Shown here: positions 53,493 to 63,407 of the stretch, in pieces
How positions within the stretch are numbered: position 1 is the stretch's first letter
How the letters are laid out: each line of letters starts with the position of its first letter
From: Diplonema papillatum
Taxonomy: Eukaryota > Euglenozoa > Diplonemea > Diplonemida > Diplonemidae
Reading direction: 5' to 3'
Assembly (NCBI GenBank): GCA_030068145.1
Contig: JAPJBO010000543.1
Span: 62,001 to 126,000 of the forward strand
DNA: 64,000 nucleotides
Position numbers and translations under genes: made by a program
The notes under the pieces: model-generated
What the model was told of the DNA's origin: nothing
Database searches by the model: none
Seen by the model: the letters and a program-made list of their open reading frames with translations, nothing else

Positions 53493-56400
53493 ATGCCGCT
53501 CAGCGCTGCCAGAAGCGCTCCCAGAAGCTACGGCAACGGCACGCCGAGGGAAAGCTTGGGGGAGGCCGACCGGGGCGCGATCCTGACGGAGCTGCAGGAG
53601 ATGCTCGGGCGGGACCGGCCGATGGACATTTTCGCGTACATTGAGTGTTTCGCGAAGCAGCGGGCAAACGTCTTGAACCGAAGCCCAATGGAGCAAGCGG
53701 CCGTCCTCTGCGACGCGTCGGCGACCGGCAACGCGGAGTACCTAACGGCGCTGCTGTCGCAGGGAGTCGACCCGAACGTGAGCGACTACGACAAGAGGCA
53801 CCCGCTCCACTTGGCTTCCGAGGAAGGACACCTTGAGTGTGTCAAGCTGTTGGTGGAGGCTGGGGCGGCCGTGGGCTGCGAGGACAGGTGGGGCACGAGG
53901 CCGCTGGACGGCGCGATCCAGAATCACCACTCGGAGGTCGCGGACTACCTGCGGTCGAAGGGCGCCGAGCCGAGCGTCAGCCGGAACGAGCAGGGCGCCA
54001 CCGCGCTGTGCAGCGCGGCCGGCAAGGGTGACATGGCGCAGCTGGAGCTGCTGCTGCGCAAGGGCATCTCGCCGAACGTGAGCGACTACGACAAGCGGAC
54101 GGCCCTCCACCTAGCCGCAGAGGAGGGACACCTCGCTTGCGTCAAAGTGCTCGTCGACGCCGGCGGCGACGTCAACGCTCAGGACCGGTGGCTCACGTCG
54201 CCGTTGACGGGCGCCGAAAACAACAACCATTCAGGTATCGTTGCTTATTTCACTTGAAAGTATGCCAATACTGCAGGGAATAGTTGTCTAGACCTCTTGA
54301 GTTTTTGTTCTTGAGAAAAAGCGAAGCCTTTTTTTTGGCACCAATTCAAGATATCCCCCCCAAATTTGGGTACTACGTTAGGAAACCCCCTTCCCGGGTT
54401 TGCGGGTCCGGGGTTTGCGGGTTTCCCGAATAAACACATCTGCCGTGCAATGAGAACCATCGCGCGCTACCTGAGGTCGGAAGGGGCGAAGAGCTCGCTG
54501 GAGCTGTCGATGGGCCAGCAGAGACGGCCGTCGTGCCTGCTGCAGACGCAGGACCTGATCGCTGCCGCGAAGCTGAACAACGTGGCGCAGCTCGGGCTGC
54601 TGCTGGCGAGCGGGGAGGAGCTCGACACCGTCGACATCGACAACCGGACGGCCCTCCACATCGCGGCGGGCGGAGGAAGGGCACTTCGACGCGACGGATG
54701 TCAGCTTACATACTTAAACACCCCCTCAAATCTTCCTCAGCAATTCTCTCCTATTTGGGCTACAAGTGTTGGGCACTCGAGGAGGTCGGTTTTGTCGACA
54801 ATGAGAGGACATCTTGTTGTTGTGTATCCTCGCAGCTCCGCAGGTTGACAAGGTGCGGGGATGAATTTGCTCCACCTCCCTTCCTCGTCGAGAGCGGCGC
54901 GTCCGTCGAGGCGAAGGACAGCGCGGGGGCGCGATCCCTCAACGACCCCTCACCTCTCTTCATGATTGATGCCTAGCATCAATCAGCACAAGAGGCAGTG
55001 TTCTGTTTAAACTTCCAACCACGAGTTTCCCACCCATTCTCACGGATTTTCCGAGGGAATCTGCGAAGGCTTGACGAATTTACATACAGGGTGTCTGTTC
55101 TACGGGGAAAACATTTTGTTCTCCCTCCCACCCGCCCAGTGGCAGGAATGGCGCGACGCCGGGGTGAATTTGCCATCCGTTTTCCTAGCCGTCCACGAGT
55201 ACTTCGTGAGAGCCGGGGCCGAGATCCCTCCCACCTTAACCCCGCAGGGTGTCCAAAGTACCCGTGGGGTATCACCCCATCGTAAGTTGCAATCCGGAGT
55301 TCTTCATTTCTTTCCTCTCTTTGAACGAAAACCGCAGCTGCAATGCACAGCTGCAATGCACAGCAGCAATGCACAGCAGCAATGCACAGCAGCTATGCAC
55401 AGCTGCAATGCACAGCAGCAATGCACAGCTGCAATGCACAGCAGCAATGCACAGCTGCAATGCACAGCAGCAATGCACAGCAGCAATGCACAGCTGCAAT
55501 GCACAGCAGCAATGCACAGCTGCAATGCAATGTACAGCTGCAATGCACAGCAGCAATGCACAGCTGCAATGCACAGCAGCAATGCACAGCTGCAATGCAA
55601 TGCACAGCTGCAATGCACAGCTGCAATGCACAGCAGCAATGCACAGCTGCAATGCACAGCAGCAATGCACAGCTGCAATGCACAGCAGCAATGCACAGCA
55701 GCAATGCACAGCTGCAATGCACAGCAGCAATGCACAGCTGCAATGCACAGCTGCAATGCACAGCAGCAATGCACAGCAGCAATGCACAGCTGCAATGCAC
55801 GGCAGCAATGCACAGCTGCAATGCACAGCAGCGATGTCTGACTGCAAAGTCCTACTGCAAAGCCCCATACTGAGGATAGCCGATAGAGATTCTGCCCGTA
55901 TGCCTCCCAAATTTGGGTACCGAATTAAGATGTCTCCCGGAAGTTGGATAATACATTCGGAGACCCCCTCCTCACTGGATGTGAACCATTCTCCACCCCG
56001 CAGACGTCGCGCACTACCTGAGGTCGGAAGGGGCAAAGAGCTCGCTGGAGCTGTCGATCGGCCTGCAGAGGCGGCCGTCGTTCCTGCTGCAGACGCAGGA
56101 CCTGATCGCTGCCGCGAAGCTGAACAACGTGGCGCAGCTCGGGCATCTGCTGGCGAGCGGGCACGAGCTCGACACCGTCGACATCGACAACCGGACGGCC
56201 CTCCACATCGCGGCGGAGGAAGGGCACTTCGACGCGGTCAAGTTCCTCGTCGAGAGCGGCGCGTCCGTCGAGGCGAAGGACCGCTGGGGCGCAACAGCCC
56301 TGCAGTACGCCATCCGCAACACGCACAACGACGTCGCAGGGCTCCTGAAGGACAGCGGTGCCCGGACTGTCAAGTTCGCCGAGCTTCCCACGTACACGGC

Positions 56401-58777
56401 GTATCAAAGGCGCACCCGGAACTTCTTCGACTCGATGGCCGTGTGCATCGGTTTCCCCACGACCGACGTCTTGCCGCTGAACGTCCTCATGCGCAAGCTC
56501 AAATTCGAGTTCGGCATGAACCTCGACGACCACCAGACCCTCCTGGCGGAAGTCAAGACCCTGGCGCGGTCCCGCGAGGATAGTGCTGTCGGCATCCTGC
56601 TCACCGAAGAGACCCGCGCGGCGCTCGAGGCGTACCAAGCGTACGAAGACACGCACCAGCCGGAGCTCGCCGACTCGGTCTTCCTCTGGCCGGACTTCGC
56701 GGACGCCGTCCTGAACCCGTTGCCCGAGCATGACCGGCTGAGCGAGCGCGAATTCGACACCGAAGGCGACGTCATCCTGAGCACCGTCGTCCTCGACAAG
56801 CTCGTCATCCGGAACTGGGAGGCCTTCACCCACAACCTGCGTGCCATGTATGCGTCCTGCACTCTACCTTGTCTCTCCCTCTCTCTCTTTCTTCCTGTGT
56901 ATGTGTGCCTTCACCCACAACCTGCGTGCCATGTATGCGTCCTGCACTCTACCTTGTCTCTCCCTCTCTCTCTTTCTTCCTGTGTATGTGTGCCTTCACC
57001 CACAACCTGCGTGCCGTGTACGCGTTCTGCACTCTAACTTGTCTCTCTATGTATGTATGTGCCATGTTCAATGATGTTGAGGAATATCTCACCCAACTGC
57101 CTACATGCACGATGCGCTGGTCTCGAGCGATCGTGAGTCTTCGAAACTGTGGGGTCTCGATAGAGAAGGGTGCTCGAAAGGTTGCGGGAAAACTGACGTG
57201 AGACCTGTCCTATTCTGACTGGATCGCTGATTTGACCCTCTCCTATCTCGTATCCGGACCTGGTCTGACCCGATTTCGGCTGAAAACTCGAAATTGAAGC
57301 ACAGGCTCTAGCAGGGTCCTGTCGAGCAAAACTTGAGTATGCAACACAAGGCGGAAAACTCATCCAACAACACACAGCTACGAAGACATTCTGTACAACA
57401 CGCCCAACGACGGCGACTGTGCGCAATACATCCCTGAGCTGAGAAGCGCGAACCCGAACCGCTTCGGCGTGTCCGTGTGTACTGTATGTTACCTTCCCCC
57501 TTTCCATCTCCGACGGACCGACCTTCCGCAACAGAACAGGGGGGCCAGAAGAGATGGTCCCTGCACTGGCCTCGAAGTCAGACAGGGAAAGTGCTGTTTT
57601 GGCACCAACTTGGGAGAAAGAACTCTTTTTGGGCACAAACTCAGGAGAGAAAAGGTACTGTTTTTGGGCAAAAAAAAAACTCAGAAAACCGTACTGTTTT
57701 GGCATCTCGCCGAGGTGACCCAAATTACTGCAGCCTCTTCTACCGCTCGAAGTGCGCGGGCTGGCGTTCGACGACACCACGCTGACACGGAAGGGGGAAA
57801 CCCGTTCAACCCGGCGGCCGACGTCGGCGATGCAGAATGCTTTCTAACCCCACCTAACCAAACTATCACACGGTCTATCAGGCGGCTTATCCATCTTGAT
57901 CATCCATTTCCCAGCCTCAAAACTCCTCTTCCACGAACAGATCGACGGCCAGCGGTGCCACTTGGGAGACACCGAGGACTCGTTCAGTGTGCAGTCCGTC
58001 GGGAAGACGTTCGCGTACACGCTGGCTTTGCGGGCGCACGGCGCCGAGTTCGTGCACAACCACGTCGGCCGCGAGCCGAGCGGGCGCGCGTTCAACGACT
58101 TCACGCTGACCCGGAAGGGCAAGCCGTTCAACCCGGTGACCAACGCCGGCGCGATTGTCACGTGCAGCCTCCTCAACGGCGAGATCGATGACATCGACGA
58201 GCGGTTGAAGCCGTATAAGGAGTTCGTATCCGAGTGCGCGGGCGGGCTGGAGGTCGGAGACTGCCTTGATGTGTACCGCAGCGAGCAAGGCTGCGCCTTC
58301 CGCAACTACGCTCTGGCGAACTTCATGCTCGCCGAGAACACGTTTCCCCCGGAGGTGGACTCCCACGAGAAGCTGTCGAAGACGGTCGAATTCTACCTCC
58401 GCGTGTGCTCCTGCAGGGTGAGCACGCCGCTGCTGGCGAACGCCGCAGCGACGTATGCCAACTACGGGCGGAGCCCGCTGACCGGGAAGCACCTGATCAC
58501 CGAGACGGGGGTGAAGCAGACGCTGCAGATCCTCGCGTCGTGCGGCATGTACGACTACTCCGGCGAGTGGGCGTGTACCATAGGCATGCCCGCTAAGTCC
58601 GGCGTGTCGGGAGAGATCTTCATCGTCGTCCCCGGCGTGTGCGGTCTCTGCGTCTGGTCCCCGAAGCTCGACTCCATCGGCAACTCCGTCCGCGGCATCC
58701 GCTTCGCGAAGGCGTTCGCCGAAAAGTTCAGGTACTCCGTCCTCGACCTGCTGTTCAGAGCGAAGGAAACGGCGTGA
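53493..58777 (+). CDS. ankyrin-repeat glutaminase, four exons, 842 codons
   Basis: Exons 53493-54234, 56004-56847, 57378-57483 and 57941-58777 (2529 nt, in frame). Junctions: HS-D(VAHYL) phase 1, RA-I-YEDILYN phase 2, VCT-IDGQR phase 0; all introns GT-AG. Residues ~68-260 and ~282-380 hold ankyrin repeats (TALHLAAEEGH, DRWG..PL). A helical EF-hand-like linker as in animal GLS follows (~390-528). The glutaminase domain (530-840) has the beta-lactamase-like S-x-x-K motif S583-V-G-K586, EPSG.AFN, NAGAI, GMYDYSG (766-772) and AKSGVSG. Glutamine is hydrolysed to glutamate and ammonia. Ankyrins precede the catalytic domain, the reverse of animal GLS. No mitochondrial presequence is obvious, so the start (first ATG after a pyrimidine tract and CACAG) may miss an upstream exon. 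Confidence 0.87.
54463..54945 (+). pseudogene. broken duplicate of exon 2 inside intron 1
   Basis: 54463-54695 copies the first ~230 bp of exon 2 (from 'ctacctgaggtcgg') but lacks its acceptor and gains four bases (GCGG) at 'gcggcgggcggagg'. After a 185-bp unrelated insertion, 54881-54925 continues with 'ttcctcgtcgagagcggcgc' and 'gtccgtcgaggcgaaggac'. The following codons are altered, so this cannot serve as an exon. Confidence 0.88.
54961..55333 (+). other. intron 1 spacer with dispersed-repeat words
   Basis: 'gattgatgcctagcatcaatc' (an inverted repeat) followed by 'aagaggcagtgttctg' and 'taaacttcc' belongs to the short repeat seen at 13150 and 21930. The rest, including a frame reading LPPAQWQEWRDAGVNLPSVF, has no relative here. 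Confidence 0.45.
55335..55836 (+). repeat. 13-bp minisatellite in intron 1 (about 38 copies)
   Basis: Units 'agctgcaatgcac' and 'agcagcaatgcac' are mixed, with a few 5-bp-longer joints ('caatgcaatg'). Thirteen is not a multiple of three, so all frames cycle and stay open on both strands; the long Cys/Gln/Ala-rich ORFs are artefacts. Confidence 0.95.
56823..57035 (+). repeat. 85-bp triplication of the exon 2/intron 2 border
   Basis: 'ccttcacccacaacctgcgt' begins at 56823, 56908 and 56993. Each copy includes the last coding bases of exon 2, a GTATGC-type donor (GTACGC in the third) and a CT-rich tract. Only the first is contiguous with exon 2, but all three offer the same donor context. Confidence 0.92.
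57745..57835 (+). pseudogene. degenerate exon 4 segment inside intron 3
   Basis: 'gcgttcgacgacaccacgct', 'gacacggaagggggaaaccc' and 'gttcaacccggcggccgacg' align with 58088-58155 of exon 4 (EPSG.AFNDFTLTRKGKPFNPVTNAGA-coding region), with frameshifts. A short, old duplicate. Confidence 0.75.
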
Positions 58778-58867
58778 GGAACAGCAGAAGGCACTTTCCG
58801 ACCGACAGGTTTTCTTGTGCGAAGCAGCCACCAGCGTGGAAGATGATGCGACTTTTTTTCGACTCTC

Positions 58868-59740
58868 TAGGTACTCCGGCTTCGACCTGCTGTTACTGGG
58901 GGGGGTCGAATACAGGAGGTACCTTGAATAGAAGAGGTACCTTGAATACAAGAGGCATTTTGGAAATCTGGAAAAAGGTTGGATTTTTCCTTGGTCCGCA
59001 TAACAGACCTTTTTCGACGGTTTTCTGATCGCGATGAGCTCCGATGAAGAGAACCGTGAAAAATAGACCCGGGGACCAAGATTTATGTGCGTGGTTCATG
59101 GGTCCTTGCCAGATGCGGGGCACCGGGCGTGGAACCCACAGGTTTTCAATAGAAAGGACGGGAATCGACCCACTGGTTGGTGACATTTCTTTGCTGGCCC
59201 GTGTAGCAGACCTTTTTCGGCGAATTTGTGCTCGCGTTCAGCTCCGATGAAGAGAACCGTGAAAAATAGACCCGGGGACCACAAATTGCGTGCGTCTTTC
59301 AAGAAGAAGGGAGCTCCCGCGGGTTCCGGGTTTGCGGTACTTTTTCCATTTCTTTTTCGGGAAAATTGCAGGATCGGCACGCCGAATAGAAGAGGTACCT
59401 CTTGTATTCGACCCCCCCCCAGTAAGAGCGAAGGAAACGGCGCGAGGAACAGCAAAAGGCACTTTGCCAGCGCGTTCCGACCGACAGGTTTGCTTGACCC
59501 TGCTCTTACGGAGCACTCTAGGTACCCCGTCTTCTTCGACCTGCTGTCCAGAAGGCACTCTGCCAGCGCGTTCCGACCGAAGGGTCTCCTTGACCCTGCT
59601 CTTGCGAAGCAGCCACCAGCGTGGAAGATGATGCTGCTTTTTCTGGCGCGCTCGCCAAAAAGGTTTCGGCACTCTAGGTACTCCGTATCTTCGACCTTCT
59701 CTTCGGAGCGAAACGGCGTGAGGAACAGGAAACACCGAAC
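58868..59740 (+). repeat. degraded tandem copies of the glutaminase 3' end
   Basis: The gene end from 'aggtactccgtcctcgacct' (58731) is echoed at 58868, 59519 and 59677 ('aggtac.ccg', 'cttcgacct.ct'). These are followed by copies of the last codons ('gcgaaggaaacggcg.gagga') and 3' flank ('gcactttgccagcgcgttcc', 'agccaccagcgtggaagatg'). The first copy is split by the element at 58893-59425. Echoes are preceded by 'actctag', which with the upstream T run could act as a splice acceptor. Confidence 0.85.
58893..59425. mobile_element. inverted-repeat element inside an echo copy of the glutaminase gene
   Basis: The left end 'ttactgggggggg' + 'tcgaatacaggaggtacc' and the right end (complement) 'ttactggggggggg' + 'tcgaatacaagaggtacc' form terminal inverted repeats of about 31 bp. 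Flanking 'gacctgctg' and 'gagcgaaggaaac' are adjacent in the parent gene save for four bases, so the insertion is recognisable against the intact sequence. The interior (533 bp total) has an internal duplication about 202 bp apart ('tccgatgaagagaaccgtga', 59041 and 59243). No coding capacity. Confidence 0.75.
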
Positions 59741-60154
59741 GGTTTAGCGTGCTCTGTGCCCTTAGCGAGCGAAAAACCCGTAAGGAAGAGAAAGACACTT
59801 CGCCGGCGTTCGCCAAAAGGTTTTAGACGCTCAGTCCTCCCTGCTCTTACGAAGGGTCCCATCGTAGGTATGGTACTTGCTGGCCGGCCCCCTTGGTGGT
59901 GGCCAACAACCGACCCGCTGCCTTCCCGCGCTTGGCCCCTCTGGCCATGTGCCAACACAACTGCAACTGTCAGAGCCTGCAAACAACACCCGATGCACAT
60001 TGGAGTGCGCAGACTCTCCCATCCTCCCCCCCTCAAGATCCCAGGGCGAGTGCCCTGAGTAACTGATTGCTCAGACACGGTTGTAGGGGCCTTCTCCCCG
60101 TGACGGATACGCCTGTGCTCTTGTAGCACGGGTGGTCCTGGCCCTGTGACAAGC
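59741..60154. other. no gene recognised
   Basis: 59750-59845 still carries weak words of the preceding echoes ('gcgaaaaacccgtaaggaag', 'ttcgccaaaaggtttt'). Beyond that nothing was recognised. Confidence 0.4.
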
Positions 60155-60345
60155 TACGAACAGCCTGACAAACCAGACTCACACCGCTGTCCTGTCTGCA
60201 GACACTCAGGCTCCCCCCTCTCTGGTTCCGCGCGTGATGATGGTCCGCCTGATGTGTCCGTGGCTTAAAGGACCGAAACACGGCGCAGACGGGACCAGTG
60301 CGGTGTTGAGCACATACCCATTCCCAAGCACGTTCTTGCAATCCC
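60155..60345 (+). repeat. dispersed repeat, copy of 28743-28905
   Basis: It shares about 150 bp with 28743-28905, including 'gtgtccgtggcttaaaggac' and 'aagcacgttcttgcaa'. Confidence 0.8.
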
Positions 60346-60449
60346 CCCCTCAAAATCTGCAATTCAGAGGGAAAATCATTACCAAACCCGATGATGCACG
60401 GTTTTCAAAATTTGGGTTTCTTTTTGTCACGGCCTGTGGTGTGCCGCCT

Positions 60450-60816
<367 letters not shown>

Positions 60817-61212
60817 AGGTATTTCGTACAAAGGCTTATGATAAAGGGGGGGGTATAATAACACCTGTTATTATTCGATTTGTCGAACAATAAAAAGAAC
60901 TTGGTGTCGGTCACAAATTGTTTCGAACCTGACTCGCCAAAGCGACCAAGTAAGGTGTACACGAAAGAAGCCATGCATGCCCCCCCAAACCCACCCGTAA
61001 TAGCTTTAAAAGAACCCATTCGACGAAAATCACCCGGAGACTCTAAAATCCCGGATTCTCAAGCGAACTATAACTCTAAAAAAGCTCCGGGTAGCCGAAC
61101 AGTAGGAGGATCAAATCGTTGTCGTGTTTTTAGACAACCCAGACGTGTGTCAAATAATTGTTATTATTCGACCCCCCCCCCCCCTTTATCATGAGCCGTT
61201 GTACGAAATACG
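60817..61212. mobile_element. inverted-repeat segment containing a family B copy
   Basis: 'ggtatttcgtacaaaggctt' + 'atgataaagggg' at 60819-60855 pairs with 'cccctttatcatgagccgtt' + 'gtacgaaatacgg' at 61180-61213. 'aataataacacctgttattattcga' inside the left arm and 'aattgttattattcga' inside the right arm extend the symmetry. The interior includes the family B repeat (60961-61085). It is probably a MITE-like element; the ends are not exactly defined. Confidence 0.6.
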
Positions 61213-61748
61213 GAAGGAGGCCACACAGAACACAAGCAAATCCGGGCTCAGTGCCGGGCGAAGACGTTCAACGAAAATCCCCGTTCGTAGTCGTGTTATT
61301 TATCTCCCCCCCGCAGCTTCCGTCGAAATAAGCGCAAGGCGGCATACGCGCCGGGCGGCCCCTCGATTATTTCAGACCCAATATTGCGGTTGCCCGAGGG
61401 CTGAAAAGACGTAGACAGCCTGCTCTGGTGGTTGATCAAACCCACAGGGGCAAGCGCACGTGCACTAGGCGCGCACAAAATCTTCCGCACCTGCTTCGCT
61501 CCTTATAAATTACACCCCATACCTTAACGCTGATACTCTTGTCAACCATTGGCAACCATCATCGTTGGATTTTCGATTTTGCACTTCCAACTTTCTTGAG
61601 CTACGAATACTAGAAGAATGCCAACGGCCAACGAAACCGGGGCGACCCAAAGCGGCTAAAAACAGTGTTCGACATCGGGGGGTGTTCCCGGTGTTCCTTT
61701 ACGAATTTCCCAAAAAAAAAATCACAAGATCCGTCTTCTTGTTGCGTT
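61213..61748. other. no gene recognised
   Basis: No supported gene; short frames only, including one with an AT-hook-like KPGRPK that has no other support. Confidence 0.4.
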
Positions 61749-61782
61749 GGGAGTCATTTGCATGCAAATGAGTACCACACTA
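61749..61782. repeat. octamer-palindrome motif, inverted copy of 12774-12807
   Basis: An exact 34-bp reverse complement of 12774-12807, centred on 'atttgcatgcaaat'. Confidence 0.75.
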
Positions 61783-62280
61783 GCACGTCACACAAAAGAT
61801 CCACACCCGATGACTAAATTGCGGGTGCTTTAAACGCACCTAAACAGTCAAGCTGCGCTTGACGGGAAACCGCTAAACCGGCTTTCTCCTGGCGAGTGCA
61901 GCGCTTCGCACGACGGTGCCAACAGGAACACCCCACCCCGCTGAAGTCACCCTCATCGATCGGATTCCATTTACTATGTACCTAATTTGACCGAACCACG
62001 AAGCGAGCCACCAGTGTCTGAAAGGACTCGAAACGCTCGAGCGAGACTCCAGGAAGAGGAAGCGTCAGCAGGAAAAAGCGAAAGAGAGAAAACGCAACCG
62101 GAGACCATAAAACACCGGACCCTTCAAACCCCAAAAAAAAATTTCTTTGAGGAAAAAAAGTAGTAAATCCGACGAAGGAGGGTTCTCAACCGAGGGGGCA
62201 ATTCCGCGCTTCGGCGATTTCCGTTCAGCTCCTCTGTTCGACCCCATTTTTTAAAACCAAAAAGCAAGAAAACAAGTATA
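61783..62280. other. no gene; family B' words
   Basis: 'gcaaccggagaccataaaac' + 'accggacccttcaaacccca' at 62094-62135 belongs to repeat family B'. No gene. Confidence 0.45.
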
Positions 62281-62600
62281 TTAGCACTTGGCCCAAGGCA
62301 ACCGACAAGCAAACTCCGCCGCGGGCCCCCTTTCAACGAGCAACTCCTGACGCAGGGCAGGCAGATTGGGCGCTGCTGTCGAGGGCATCATCACCCTGGC
62401 AGCGCCATAGCCGAAGAAACGTTTCAACGAATTGGTAAGAGAGTGTCCGGCTTGGGGGAAGAAAATAGACATCGCATTGCCCGCCGGAAAGAAACTGCAG
62501 CGTGGTGGCCACTCGTGTTGTTGTCGAACGCACTGTGTCCCAGATGCTCTGCCATGCCGCATGTGGAACTGTCTGAAGAGCCTAGGACGGAAAGAGCCCC
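62281..62600 (-). pseudogene. possible decayed Harbinger/PIF-type transposase fragment
   Basis: On the minus strand one frame reads TTTRVATTLQFLSGG and, after a +1 shift, AMSIFFPQAGHSLTN...FFGYGAARVMMPS followed by a region ending near AAEFACRLPW. Together these resemble the helical N-terminal part of PIF/Harbinger (DDE_Tnp_4) transposases, where a '..LRFLA.G....L...F.IG.ST' motif is followed about 50 residues later by the 'F..C.GAIDG' start of the catalytic core. The frameshift and missing catalytic part make it non-functional. The assignment is tentative. Confidence 0.35.
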
Positions 62601-62785
62601 GTTCCGCGGCACTCTCTACTTAATACATATTTTTTTCTCTTGCTTTTTCAAGGGGCAAACCGGTCCCCGAAGTAACGAAGGGAGCACCCCCGAAAGCGTC
62701 TCTTTCAAGAACGGTGGGGTCCTTTTCCTTGACAACTAAATCTCTTTGTTTTTTTGTTGCTGTTGAAAGTATGCCAGTACTGGGA
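62601..62785. other. no gene recognised
   Basis: T-rich spacer. The words 'gttgaaagtatgccagtactg' resemble 54253-54275 after exon 1 of the glutaminase gene ('ttgaaagtatgccaatactg'), suggesting another dispersed repeat. Confidence 0.45.
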
Positions 62786-62958
62786 CGAACTTTGCTTCAC
62801 CCAGAACTTAGCTTCGCCCGAACTTTGTTTCGCCCGAACATAGCTTCGCCCGAACTTTGCTTCACCCGAACTTAGCTTCGCCCGAACTTTGTTTCGCCCG
62901 AACTTAGCTTCACCAGAACACGAACTTAGCTTCGCCCGAACTTTACTGTTCCCCGAAC
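62786..62958 (+). repeat. 16-bp tandem repeat GAACTTNGCTTCGCCC
   Basis: About ten units alternating 'gaacttagcttcgccc' and 'gaactttg.ttc.ccc'. Two ends are degenerate ('gaacacgaacttagc', 'ttccccgaac'). No coding sense. Confidence 0.9.
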
Positions 62959-63047
62959 TTTAACTGCTGCCTCCAGTCTCGCCACGCGCCGGCCCTAGCC
63001 GAGCGCATGTACGTTTTCCATCCGTCTTGTCAAGATTTTTTATTTTT

Positions 63048-63305
63048 ACATAGGCGCCAGCTTGACAGGAAATGCTCGACGATGTTGCCCGACAAAGAAC
63101 AGAAGGGATCCCAAGTGCTGTAACTACCGAACCGCGACGTGAGGTCATGCGGGTCTACCCCTACCCCTACACGACCAATCACACAAACACAACAGGTCAA
63201 AGTCCTGAGTGAGAAAACATCAGATTGTGTTTGTATTGTATTTGCCCCCTACCTCTATATTTCCACCCTTCCATTCGGAGTCGAAGCAGCAACGCCGAGT
63301 ATTTC
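63048..63305 (+). mobile_element. family A inverted-repeat element, copy 5
   Basis: From 'acataggcgccagcttgaca' and 'gaaatgctcgacgatgttgc' to 'gcagcaacgccgagtatttc'. Inverted termini match at about 17 of 20 positions. The interior matches copies 2 and 4 ('tcccaagtgctgtaactacc', 'acgtgaggtcatgcgggtct'). Confidence 0.8.
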
Positions 63306-63407
63306 TTTTTGACAAACCCCGTCATCCCGATTATCTCCCGACCCCCCGTCTTCGGAGGTTGTTGGTGCACGGTGCGTCCTCGCGCTTTCTCCGGCGAGCC
63401 CCCTGCG

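Noticed and set aside
55071-56583. Cys/Gln/Ala-rich ORFs (up to 444 codons) over the intron 1 array
   Set aside because: They follow the 13-bp repeat; the longest one then enters exon 2 of the glutaminase gene in the wrong frame.
57917-58951. 344-codon minus-strand ORF opposite glutaminase exon 4
   Set aside because: GC-rich antisense shadow of a clearly conserved exon.
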